Positions 15,187 to 22,865 of a stretch of DNA of 24,503 nt are shown here, in pieces. Under the pieces are notes generated by a model, which was given only the letters and a program-made list of their open reading frames with translations, did not search any database and was not told the origin of the DNA. Made by a program: the position numbers and the translations under genes. Source of the DNA: Saprospiraceae bacterium (GTDB lineage: Bacteria; Bacteroidota; Bacteroidia; Chitinophagales; Saprospiraceae); the NCBI GenBank assembly GCA_014379065.1, contig JACMMM010000328.1, forward strand, positions 1 through 24,503. Direction: 5' to 3'. Position 1 is the stretch's first letter. Each line of letters opens with the position of its first letter.

Positions 15187-15846
15187 ATGCGAACTCAACT
15201 TCACTTTCGCGTCTTTGCGATCCTGTTGGTGTACGGAGTGCTCAAATTCCTGGGCGGTTCTTTTGGTACTTTATTGCTTTATCCCGTGACCATGCTCGTC
15301 ACGTTTTTGCACGAATTTGGTCATGCATTGGGGGCGATATTGACAGGTGGCTCGGTGGAAGGGTTACAGATTAATTCCGATGGGAGCGGTTACACCACTA
15401 CACGAGGTGGCAGCCCGGGCATTGTCCTGATGGGAGGATATTTGGGAAGTGCGGTACTCGGAAACCTGCTTTTTCGGATCGGGGCGCGACATCATCACTT
15501 GGCACAGGGCACTTTGTTGGCAATGGCAATATTTATGGCATCGGCGGGCCTTCTGTGGTTTGAATCATTTGAGAGCACGGTGATTTTATGGGTGTTTGCC
15601 CTCACGCTGGCATTCATAGCCCTAAGAACAACCTTTGACCAAGATGTGCTGATGTTCCTTGGCTTGGCGGCGGTGCTGTATATCATTCAGGATTTCAACG
15701 TGGGGCCGAGTAGTGATTTGGCGATGTACGAAAAAGTGGTAGGACTGTTCCCGGCGCAAGTGTGGATGTACATTTGGCTGGGGCTGGCTGCGCTGCTGTT
15801 TTACTGGAATTTGAGTGGCGTATTCAGAAAAAATCGAAGGATATAA
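15187..15846 (+). CDS. M50-type (site-2-protease-like) membrane metalloprotease
   Basis: 219 residues from the ATG at 15187; a GTG at 15175 would add four residues but lies only 4 bases after a strong hairpin, so I prefer the ATG. The zinc motif HEFGH lies in the second hydrophobic segment (about residues 42-46) and is followed by ALGAILTGGSVEGLQI and a Gly-rich strand ending in GGYLGSAVLGNLLFRIG, as in M50B-like peptidases. About five to six membrane helices are visible and the C-terminus is basic (FRKNRRI). The second metal-ligand motif of classical site-2 proteases (NxxPxxxLDG) is not evident, as usual for this short branch. Substrate unknown. The gene follows GH1 on the same strand with a 55-base gap occupied by the hairpin and is convergent with mazG. 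Confidence 0.82.
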   Translation: MRTQLHFRVFAILLVYGVLKFLGGSFGTLLLYPVTMLVTFLHEFGHALGAILTGGSVEGLQINSDGSGYTTTRGGSPGIVLMGGYLGSAVLGNLLFRIGARHHHLAQGTLLAMAIFMASAGLLWFESFESTVILWVFALTLAFIALRTTFDQDVLMFLGLAAVLYIIQDFNVGPSSDLAMYEKVVGLFPAQVWMYIWLGLAALLFYWNLSGVFRKNRRI

Positions 15847-15862
15847 CACTCCAAGTGTGTTT

Positions 15863-15952
15863 TTTACAACACTAAGGAACTAAGAAACACTAAGTGTTAC
15901 ACCGCTAAAACCCCGCTTATCTTAGTGTCTCTTAGTTCCTTAGTGTTGTAAA
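15863..15952. repeat. Inverted repeat between convergent genes, arms with CTAAG repeats
   Basis: 15863-15894 pairs with 15921-15952 with a single mismatch; the loop is 26 nt. Each arm is built from short units: CTAAG occurs three times in the left arm (ACACTAAG, GAACTAAG, ACACTAAG). It lies 17 bases after the M50 gene stop and 14 bases from the end of mazG, so it can form a hairpin in either transcript. No U-tract. Likely a bidirectional transcript-end element or an interspersed repeat. Confidence 0.92.
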
Positions 15953-15965
15953 TAGTCCTTGTGAA

Positions 15966-16733
15966 TCAAAGCGTCTTCGCCTCTTCCCATAGCACATCCA
16001 TTTCGGCCAAGGTCATGTCATTCAAGGGTTTGGGGGCATTTCGCTCAATGTGCTCGAAACGCGATTTGAACTTTCGGTTCACGCGTTCCAAAGCAGTTTC
16101 CGGGTCAACGCCAATAAAGCGGGCATAATTGACGAGCGAAAAAAGCACGTCGCCAAATTCTTCTTCTATGTCGGCCTGCGGGGCATTATTTTGGATATTT
16201 TCCTTCAATTCGCCGATTTCTTCTTCGACTTTGGCCCATACCTGCTCGGTGTTTTCCCACTCGAACCCCACCTGTTTGGTTTTTTCCTGCATCCGGTAGG
16301 CTTTTACCATGGCAGGCAGACCTGCGGGCACCCCTTCCAAGATGGATTTTTTGCCTTCTTTCAGTTTAAGTTGTTCCCAATTGCGTTTCACTTCTGCCTC
16401 GTCCGCCACTTTCACGTCACCGTAGATATGTGGGTGGCGCGCCACGAGTTTGTCGCAGATGGCATGGAGCGCATCGGCTATATCCCATGCGCCTTGTTCT
16501 GAGGCGATGCGGGCATAAAAAACCATGTGGAGCATGATATCGCCGATCTCTTCCTTAACCCCGATTAGGTCGGCGGAGAGGATGGCATCGGCGAGTTCGT
16601 AGGTTTCTTCGATGGTCAGGTTTCGGAGGGTTTCGAGGGTTTGTTTGCGGTCCCAAGGGCATTGCTCACGCAGCTCGTCCATGATGGTAAGTAGGCGGCC
16701 AAAAGCGTCGAGTTTTTGTTGGTAGGTATTCAT
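15966..16733 (-). CDS. mazG: Nucleoside triphosphate pyrophosphohydrolase MazG
   Basis: 255 residues, cytoplasmic. MazG hydrolyses canonical and damaged nucleoside triphosphates to monophosphate and pyrophosphate, acting in nucleotide-pool cleaning. The tandem MazG domains are clear. The N-terminal domain has LREQCPWDRKQT, the EExxE-type metal site (EETYELADA, residues 42-50) and the partner EEIGD (61-65). The C-terminal domain has EEEIGELKE and EEEFGDVLFSLVNYAR. Between them is the conserved VARHPHIYGDV segment and the linker with SILEGVPAGLPAMVKAYRMQEK. Length and layout match the full-length family. The ATG at 16733 gives the usual N-terminus. It is convergent with the M50 gene and appears to be transcribed alone. 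Confidence 0.96.
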   Translation of the reverse strand: MNTYQQKLDAFGRLLTIMDELREQCPWDRKQTLETLRNLTIEETYELADAILSADLIGVKEEIGDIMLHMVFYARIASEQGAWDIADALHAICDKLVARHPHIYGDVKVADEAEVKRNWEQLKLKEGKKSILEGVPAGLPAMVKAYRMQEKTKQVGFEWENTEQVWAKVEEEIGELKENIQNNAPQADIEEEFGDVLFSLVNYARFIGVDPETALERVNRKFKSRFEHIERNAPKPLNDMTLAEMDVLWEEAKTL

Positions 16734-16914
16734 TGTGTAAGAGGCATGAGAGATGTGAGAGACGTGAGCGTTTGAACGGGCGAAGGTAGGGCTAAGCCTT
16801 GTGTTACAGTAGGCAGGGGTAGCATTGTGTTAGGTTAGGGCTTTGTGCCAACTAATTGATTTTTAATTTTTTAGATCAATTCAGCAAAACTAAAACCCGA
16901 AGTTTTTGAGGGAA

Positions 16915-16947
16915 CGGCTTAAACAGATTAAAAACCTACATACATTT
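16915..16947 (+). promoter_or_regulatory. Putative promoter TTTG-N21-TACATTTG of the sensor/receiver/membrane operon
   Basis: TTTG at 16915-16918 and TACATTTG at 16940-16947 with a 21-base spacer match the Bacteroidota consensus. Transcription would start near 16954, giving a leader of about 43 nt before the ATG at 16997. Confidence 0.6.
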
Positions 16948-16996
16948 GAAACCGCGAAATGCAATTTCGTTGATCCATTAAACAGCACGGAAAACA

Positions 16997-19144
16997 ATGA
17001 ATTCCGCCTTATCTCCCGCCCTTTTGGAACAGGTTCGCATTGCTTATGAACAAATAAGCGGACTGCCTTTCCCTGTTCACGCCACCCTCTCTGACGGTAC
17101 GATGTTCTTGGCCAACAAGTCGGCACGGGATTTTTTTGGTATTCCCCAAGAATCGGACCTCGAAGGAATTAACATCCGAAATTTTTACGAAGATCCCAGA
17201 GATCGCGAGCAAGTACTCCGCAAATTGCGCCAAAACCCATCCGGCGAGTGGCACAACAACATCACCATCCGGCTGAAGGTCGGCAACGAACACCGTAAAA
17301 GCCGCCTTTCTTCCCTCCCCTTTTTCGATGCGGACAGTGACCAGATTGCGGCGATGATCAACATCACGAGCAGCATGACCGAGGTGGAATGGTTTGCTGA
17401 GTTTGAGGATAGCTTTGATGCTGGCTTCTTTGAGTTGGATGAAAGGTTTTCGATCACGAGTTGCAACGCAAAAACCACGGAGATATTAAATTATACGGAC
17501 AAGGACGCGCTGATTGGAAAGCCTGTCAGCGAACTGTTTTGGGAGCTTGACCAAGCCGCTGCACTGCGTGAAGCATTGCTCAAAACCCCCCACTTGCACA
17601 TCCAACGACTCAAACTGCGCTGTAAAGGCGGGGCCATGGTGATCGTTAATATGCACTGTCTTGCTTTTCCCGACGACACGGGCCTGATCACACGGGCAAA
17701 AGGGGTAATTAGGGATGTAACCTTTGACATTATTGCCAAAGATGTACCGGTCGGCCTATTTATGGTGACCGCCAATGCTGAAGGAGAAGAGATATTTTCT
17801 CGCGCCAATGACGCGTTTGCGCACATTTATGGCTATCAAACAGAAGATGAGATCATTGGCCGTTCGACCACGGACTTCCATGTGAGTCCTACTTCTTTTG
17901 CTGAATTTAAAAAGGCTTTGGACGAAGCTGCCGATAATGATTTGCCGCTCTTGGACTATTATTTGGATATGAAAGATATCCATGGCAAAAAGCACAATAT
18001 CGTGACCAATGTGCGCTATATGCCTGGCGAAAACCGCCGACTGCGCGTAGGGGTGGCTTATGATCTGACGGATCATGTGGGCAAACAGCTTCGTATCCTT
18101 GAAGCAGATTTTGGTGCACTGCTGCACACCTACATTGCCACGGTTAATGGCTTGCGCGACACGATGGGTATGTTGGTAAAAGCACACGGATACGACGTTA
18201 TGGCCAATGAGAAACACATAGACCGCAGCGCTACGGCCAATATGCTGGGAGGGCATATAAAACGATTGGGATCGCTCATCGCAGAACTAGAAAAAGTCTG
18301 CGCAGAGCGAGGGGTAAGCGCAGATCTTTTTGAGCGCATGCGAAAACCCTGGCGAAGGCTTTCTGAAAAGCAAATGGAACGCGAAAAAGACAATGCCTCT
18401 TGGGCACGCCGCAACATGATTGAAATGCGAAATGCCCTTGATGCGCTCAAAAAAACCAATCTCCCCCGCGAGCTGCTCAAAAGCACCCGCACTGAAGTGG
18501 ATGAAATACTGCGCCTCACTACGGTCACCTCGCTTTCTTTGTCGCTGGACGAACTCAATGAGCGCATCCCGGAATTTTACTATTTCCGCGACTACTTGCG
18601 CCGGAAAGAAATTGAATTGCAGGATGCCAAGCCTCAAAATATCCTGTCCATATTGCTCGATGCCACGCAGTTTTTGGAAGAATTTGCCTCCATTCGGAAG
18701 GTTGCCATTTTGCATCACATCAACCCAAACGATCAGGTTTTGGTCAATTGCAACAAGGCATCGCTCAACCGCGCTTTTTCGTGTCTGTTGCACAATGCCA
18801 TCAAATACAGTTGGAGCAAACGGGGCGACAATGCCCCATACATAGATATTCGCGTGGACAAAAGACCAGACACTATTGAGATCACCATTGAAAATTGGGG
18901 CGTTGCAATCCGCCGCGAAGAGCTGGAGAATGACCTGATCTTCCAGTTTGGCCAACGTGGCCAAATTGCGGACGACCGTGGGCGTTCTGGCACCGGAATA
19001 GGCCTTTACGATGCGCACAACATCATTACCAAACATGGCGGTACTATACGTATCACCTCTGAACCCACTTTTGGCAACCCCCCTGAAGTATATTCCCACC
19101 CATTCATCACCAAAGTGTTCATCACTTTACCCATTGTTAAATAA
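16997..19144 (+). CDS. Soluble multi-PAS HATPase sensor (divergent histidine kinase)
   Basis: 715 residues, no signal peptide or membrane segment. Three PAS-like domains at about 8-125, 133-245 and 247-365; the third has the clear pattern IFSRANDAFAHIYGYQTEDEIIGRS. A long helical region (about 366-545) replaces a standard dimerisation/phosphotransfer domain: no HExxN/T or HExxP motif is seen, and candidate His residues (377, 420) lie in unusual contexts. The C-terminal HATPase domain (about 546-713) is well formed: N-box LLHNAIKYSW (Asn600), G1-like IENWGVAI (632-638, where DxGxG is usual) and G2 GRSGTGIGLYDAHNII. It should bind ATP; phosphotransfer to the adjacent receiver is likely but the acceptor is unclear. 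The stop is 2 bases before the receiver start, so the genes are co-transcribed. Sensed signal unknown, presumably cytosolic. Confidence 0.88.
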   Translation: MNSALSPALLEQVRIAYEQISGLPFPVHATLSDGTMFLANKSARDFFGIPQESDLEGINIRNFYEDPRDREQVLRKLRQNPSGEWHNNITIRLKVGNEHRKSRLSSLPFFDADSDQIAAMINITSSMTEVEWFAEFEDSFDAGFFELDERFSITSCNAKTTEILNYTDKDALIGKPVSELFWELDQAAALREALLKTPHLHIQRLKLRCKGGAMVIVNMHCLAFPDDTGLITRAKGVIRDVTFDIIAKDVPVGLFMVTANAEGEEIFSRANDAFAHIYGYQTEDEIIGRSTTDFHVSPTSFAEFKKALDEAADNDLPLLDYYLDMKDIHGKKHNIVTNVRYMPGENRRLRVGVAYDLTDHVGKQLRILEADFGALLHTYIATVNGLRDTMGMLVKAHGYDVMANEKHIDRSATANMLGGHIKRLGSLIAELEKVCAERGVSADLFERMRKPWRRLSEKQMEREKDNASWARRNMIEMRNALDALKKTNLPRELLKSTRTEVDEILRLTTVTSLSLSLDELNERIPEFYYFRDYLRRKEIELQDAKPQNILSILLDATQFLEEFASIRKVAILHHINPNDQVLVNCNKASLNRAFSCLLHNAIKYSWSKRGDNAPYIDIRVDKRPDTIEITIENWGVAIRREELENDLIFQFGQRGQIADDRGRSGTGIGLYDAHNIITKHGGTIRITSEPTFGNPPEVYSHPFITKVFITLPIVK

Positions 19145-19146
19145 CC

Positions 19147-19599
19147 ATGATAAAATTGCTGTGGGTTGACGACAACCTCGACCAAGACCTTGCTGAAAAG
19201 CGCATGAGCCTCCTCATGGAAGATGACATCGAATCTGATTTTGCAGGCGATGCGACGGAAGCCTACTTTTTGCTTACCGATATCGAAAAAGACTACGACG
19301 TGGTGCTAATGGATCTCCGCCACCCCGCTGGGCCCGATGATATTTGGAATGAATACGCGGAACAGGCCGACCGCAAATACGGCCCCGTGCTGCTAAAAAT
19401 GGTCAAAGAAAATCGTGAAGGGATTTTTAGCCATCTCAGTAAAACCCGCTATGGCGTGTTCACCATTGAGACAAAAGAGGAAAACCCCGACCTTTTCCAA
19501 CCGCCCATCAGCTTGCCCGATCAGAATTACAAAATGAAAACCCACGCCTACGACGAAACGGACTTCATCAACTTTATCAGAGCCTTGAACAAATCATGA
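19147..19599 (+). CDS. Stand-alone receiver domain with an insertion
   Basis: 150 residues. The N-terminus MIKLLWVDDNLDQDLAEKR has the acidic pair Asp8/Asp9 after strand 1, and YDVVLMDLRHP places the phospho-acceptor at Asp56. After strand 3 there is an extra segment (about 60-95, PAGPDDIWNEYAEQADRKYG) compared with a simple CheY-like receiver, which is otherwise about 120 residues. Later segments GVFTIETK and YKMKTHAYDETDFINFIRAL fit strand 4 and strand 5/helix 5, with Thr106 or Thr109 and Lys129/Lys131 as candidate switch residues. There is no DNA-binding or enzymatic output domain. The gene follows the sensor by 2 bases, and its TGA overlaps the next ATG (ATGA), so it probably relays signal from the sensor to the membrane protein. 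Confidence 0.82.
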   Translation: MIKLLWVDDNLDQDLAEKRMSLLMEDDIESDFAGDATEAYFLLTDIEKDYDVVLMDLRHPAGPDDIWNEYAEQADRKYGPVLLKMVKENREGIFSHLSKTRYGVFTIETKEENPDLFQPPISLPDQNYKMKTHAYDETDFINFIRALNKS

Positions 19600-20822
19600 C
19601 CAAGATTTTCCTTTTCGACTGGCTTCAACTTGGTTTAAGTGAAGAATGGGCGGACACGGCTATTGGCATCGCCATTACCTATGCCGTATTCATCATGGGC
19701 GTACCTGCCTTGATATTTCAGACTTTTATTCCAGAAGCCTTGCGCAATGTGTACAACAGGAGGCTCATGCGCGGTTCACACCGAGTATTTACTACGCAAA
19801 TCTTGCTCGTCATGATTTTGCTTTGGATGGTCAACCCTAAAGTCTGTGGATTGAATGGTTGCGATACCCCGAGTGAAATAAGCGCCTATTGGATATTTTT
19901 GCTGACATTGATCATCCTGACGATTGGCCATGTACACCTCATTTGGAAATTCAACTCATCTCAGTACATCGGCAGACAATTATCAAAAACCATTGCAAAG
20001 AGTGCCCTTGACCATTTCAAAAAGGAAAAAGAAATAAAAAAAGAAGACCTCGAAGACCTCGGGCTTTTGGCCGTCGAATTGCCGCATGGATCCATTAAAA
20101 ACACCTTTCTCGACACTTTGGGCCAACTGATAGAAGACATATTGGACGTAAAAGATTCAAAGACCGAAGAAATAAACAAAGCCATTGGCGATATCGTAGA
20201 AAAAACGGTGGATCCCAGCGTGACTAGCAGCTTTGAAAAATCCAATGCAGAGAACATGAAAAAAGCCCTGGAGGTGCTTTCGTTTGCGTTCAATCAAGGC
20301 CAGCGACGTATCGGCAACGGGGACGACAAATCGTATTTTAAAACCATCATCAGCAACAGCATCAAGGAAATTGGTGTTTGCGCAGTTGTTCGGAAAGATC
20401 TGCCAAGCGTCATGAATGCGATTGAAAAACTTTCTCAAATAGAGGGCGCCTCGCGCGATGTGTACACCTTGGGCGATTCGGCGCTACAGCAAGGCTACAT
20501 GAAAGCCTCCGTCGTTGCCTCCCGAAAACTTGGCGACCGTGTAAGGAAAGTCATCGCTGGGCGCGAGCCAGATTGGGTTGATGACAAGCTTGTATGTGCG
20601 TGGCTTGGCCTTGTGGCGCGGATTTATCAAAAGGAAGGCCATGCCAAACAGTACGCCGAGACACAGATAGAGGTAGTGTTGGAACAACCCCATGTCAACA
20701 AGGATGAGATAGCTCTAACGCTCAAAAATGCGCAAAACTATTTCTATCGCCGTCTCGCCGATTTTTCCACCGCCGATGCCATTTTTGAACTCCAGCAAAA
20801 ACGCTACCCGGGTCTAGGGTGA
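19596..20822 (+). CDS. Three-TM membrane protein with a helical cytoplasmic domain, third gene of the sensor operon
   Basis: 408 residues; I do not recognise a family. Three hydrophobic helices lie near the N-terminus: about 21-45 (TAIGIAITYAVFIMGVPALI), 64-79 (VFTTQILLVMILLWMV) and 96-117 (ISAYWIFLLTLIILTIGHVH). A short loop with two Cys (VCGLNGCD) separates the second and third. The remaining 290 residues are hydrophilic and largely helical (KKEKEIKKEDLEDLGLLAVE, NMKKALEVLSFAFNQGQ, and a TPR-like end, NAQNYFYRRLADFSTADAIF), probably cytoplasmic. No channel, transporter, kinase or nucleotidyl-cyclase motif is seen. The start overlaps the receiver stop by four bases, so translation is coupled. 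It is the most likely output of the preceding pair. A 74-bp palindrome follows the stop. Confidence 0.82.
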   Translation: MTKIFLFDWLQLGLSEEWADTAIGIAITYAVFIMGVPALIFQTFIPEALRNVYNRRLMRGSHRVFTTQILLVMILLWMVNPKVCGLNGCDTPSEISAYWIFLLTLIILTIGHVHLIWKFNSSQYIGRQLSKTIAKSALDHFKKEKEIKKEDLEDLGLLAVELPHGSIKNTFLDTLGQLIEDILDVKDSKTEEINKAIGDIVEKTVDPSVTSSFEKSNAENMKKALEVLSFAFNQGQRRIGNGDDKSYFKTIISNSIKEIGVCAVVRKDLPSVMNAIEKLSQIEGASRDVYTLGDSALQQGYMKASVVASRKLGDRVRKVIAGREPDWVDDKLVCAWLGLVARIYQKEGHAKQYAETQIEVVLEQPHVNKDEIALTLKNAQNYFYRRLADFSTADAIFELQQKRYPGLG

Positions 20823-20835
20823 GAAGTTGTTTGAG

Positions 20836-20909
20836 CGGGCAGTTGTAACAGGGGGGCACCTCGGAGGTTTTCGAAAACCTCCGAGGTGTCCCCCTGTTAC
20901 AATTGCCCG
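20836..20909. repeat. 74-bp near-perfect palindrome between convergent genes
   Basis: 20836-20872 is complementary to 20873-20909 with two mismatches, both of which would be G-U pairs in RNA on one strand; there is effectively no spacer (centre TCGA). It begins 14 bases after the stop of the membrane-protein gene and lies 35 bases from the end of the convergent T9SS gene. The arms are G/C-rich (CACCTCGGAGG core). No U-tract. Probably a bidirectional transcript-end hairpin or an interspersed element. Confidence 0.93.
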
Positions 20910-20943
20910 ATTCAAATTTCCAGCGGCTAAAGCCGCCGGTACA

Positions 20944-22797
20944 TTATCGCAACAGCGTCACCCCACCCTTTCTCATAGAATGCTGTTGCTGTCCAGCGCG
21001 GATTGCCTCATACTCTACCCGCCAGGCATACACATCTGAGGGCGCGTCGAGGCCATTAATGCGGCCATCCCAGCCTGTGGTAGGCTCATCGGTCTCGAAT
21101 ACCAATTCGCCCCAGCGAGTGTAGACTTTTAGGTTGGAAAAAATTACTTCGCAGGGATAAACCGGGCGGAAGACATCATTTGCGCCGTCGCCGTTAGGGG
21201 TGAAGGCATTGGGGAAAACCTCGTCTTTTGCGCCGATTTCTACAATTTTTGAAAGTTCGTTGTCGCAACCATTAAAATCTCCTTTGCGTGTCACGATGAT
21301 TTGTCCGCCCTCCGTGTGGCAAATTCGTCCCGGCACATTGGGGTCAGGATCAGCACCCACTATGCTGAGGGTATAATTGACCCCGGCAATATTGTCAAGC
21401 AGGTTAATCTGGGTGCATTCGCCGGGGCAAAGGGTGCTGTCTGCAATTTCAAAATCCAAGTTGATTGGCAGGCAGATGGCTTTTTCAGTGGTGGTTGCGT
21501 CAGCTACAGTAATTATCGCGTTTTGTGCCACAAAGCCCGTTGTTTCGTTGGGGACAAAGGCGGTTTGTTCTGGCGTCACTGTTTCACGTTTTAGACCAGA
21601 GGTAATTGGGCAACAATCGCCCGCTATTCCTTTTTCGTCGGTTTTTGCCAAGAAGAAATTGTTCTGGCTGCCCGAAGTGCTGGTACCGACGGTGACAAAT
21701 CCATCGTCATACGCTTTTACTTGCCATAAGAGATTGCCCGTGCCATCACCTTTGTAGGTGTTTTGCCAGAGCATATCGTTGTTCGCATTTATCTTGATCA
21801 AAGTCGCAGGTGTGCTTGGAGAGGGCCTGCCGAGGCTTAGCACGAATTGATCTCCGGGAAGTGTGACCATGTCTGTGACACCGATGTGTTTGCCATCAAT
21901 CTTGTAGGTATAGGAAGTTTTCAAATTTCCGTCGCGGTCGGTCGTCAAAGTCCAGGCGCGTGCAAAATTGTCGTTGAAACCCTGCGAGTTTCCGGCAAAG
22001 AGAAGCCCATTGTTTTCAAGCGGTGAAATATGGCTCAACAAGTCCGTGTTGTCACCAATGGAATAACGTTGGATAGGGCCGGGCATATCCCCCACAGCAT
22101 TAAAACGGGCGTAAATGCCCTGCGATTCATTGATTTCGATGTGATAGCCGCTGCAATGGATGAACCCCATAGGGTCCTGCCAGCATTCGCCCAATTGCTC
22201 GTAACCTGGTTCTCCAAAAATTTTATACCACACCACATCGCCGTTTTCGTTGATTTTCACGGCCAAGGCATCGCGATCAGTGGGCGAAATCACGTAATCG
22301 CCCGTGAGCAGGTAGCCATCTTGGAGGCGTGAGATTTTGGGCAACCGGCTGCTGGGTATGGCGCGACGGCTCCAAACAACAGAACCATCCGCAGGGCTGA
22401 TTTTCATCCAACTTGCTTTGGCTTCCCCGCTGGCGTTGAATGCATCGAAGGCCACCAAAAGATTGCCGTCGGAAGTGCGCATAATGTCCAAAGCCTCCAG
22501 TCGCTGACCGTTCGAGTAGGTTTTGCACCAAATTTTTTCGCCCATTTCGTTGAGCATCAACACTTGCATGTTTTGCTGAGTGCTGTTTTGCATGGCCGTT
22601 GCACCTGCCATAACGATGTTGCCATTGGACAAAACTTCTACTGCGTTGGCGCGATCCGTGAAAAAGTGATCGTATGTTTTTTGAAAGACTTCCTGCGCGG
22701 GGAGGAGGGTTGGCAGAAGCAGGTTTACCAGCAGCAGCTTTAGCGAAGGTGGGAGGCAGATGCAATGGGCTTGTGCCAGCAGTAACGTGTGTTTCAT
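20944..22797 (-). CDS. Secreted beta-propeller-like protein with T9SS type B (gliding-motility-associated) C-terminal domain
   Basis: 617 residues. The signal peptide is unusually long: about 20 residues precede the hydrophobic core LLLVNLLLPTLLPAQ, but no internal ATG, GTG or TTG would shorten it. Residues about 36-400 consist of repeating strands such as VEVLSNGNIVMAGAT, MRTSDGNLLVAFDAF and SWMKISPADGSVVWSR, the pattern of beta-propeller or delta-60-type repeats in secreted Bacteroidota proteins. A Cys-containing Ig-like segment follows (about 430-535). The end is the CHU_C/type B sorting domain, VFPNAFTPNGDGANDVFRP, IFSNLKVYTRWGELVFET and GWDGRINGLDAPSDVYAW, which directs export through the type IX secretion system and surface attachment. 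Binding target unknown. Monocistronic, with an exact -7 box almost touching the ATG. Confidence 0.88.
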   Translation of the reverse strand: MKHTLLLAQAHCICLPPSLKLLLVNLLLPTLLPAQEVFQKTYDHFFTDRANAVEVLSNGNIVMAGATAMQNSTQQNMQVLMLNEMGEKIWCKTYSNGQRLEALDIMRTSDGNLLVAFDAFNASGEAKASWMKISPADGSVVWSRRAIPSSRLPKISRLQDGYLLTGDYVISPTDRDALAVKINENGDVVWYKIFGEPGYEQLGECWQDPMGFIHCSGYHIEINESQGIYARFNAVGDMPGPIQRYSIGDNTDLLSHISPLENNGLLFAGNSQGFNDNFARAWTLTTDRDGNLKTSYTYKIDGKHIGVTDMVTLPGDQFVLSLGRPSPSTPATLIKINANNDMLWQNTYKGDGTGNLLWQVKAYDDGFVTVGTSTSGSQNNFFLAKTDEKGIAGDCCPITSGLKRETVTPEQTAFVPNETTGFVAQNAIITVADATTTEKAICLPINLDFEIADSTLCPGECTQINLLDNIAGVNYTLSIVGADPDPNVPGRICHTEGGQIIVTRKGDFNGCDNELSKIVEIGAKDEVFPNAFTPNGDGANDVFRPVYPCEVIFSNLKVYTRWGELVFETDEPTTGWDGRINGLDAPSDVYAWRVEYEAIRAGQQQHSMRKGGVTLLR

Positions 22798-22801
22798 GGG
22801 G

Positions 22802-22809
22802 CAAAGGTA
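22802..22809 (-). promoter_or_regulatory. Putative -7 box (TACCTTTG) abutting the T9SS type B gene start
   Basis: On the minus strand TACCTTTG ends 4 bases before the ATG (22795-22797). A TTTG lies 15 bases upstream of the box, which is short for a -33 element. If active, the mRNA would be leaderless or nearly so. Confidence 0.4.
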
Positions 22810-22865
22810 GCAGGCCGCTTAACCCAAATTTTGTCTTTTTTGGTCAAAAAGCAGCATAAAGAATT

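Noticed and set aside
16740..16780. Short GAGA(T/C)GTGAG direct repeats upstream of mazG
   Set aside because: Two to three imperfect copies only; could be simple-sequence drift and no regulator site can be argued.
18287..19099. 270-residue minus-strand frame inside the sensor gene
   Set aside because: Antisense to the conserved HATPase region, with no recognisable domain.
20921..20940. GCGGC-TAAA-GCCGC mini-hairpin
   Set aside because: A short common inverted element with no U-tract, too small to call a separate feature next to the larger palindrome.
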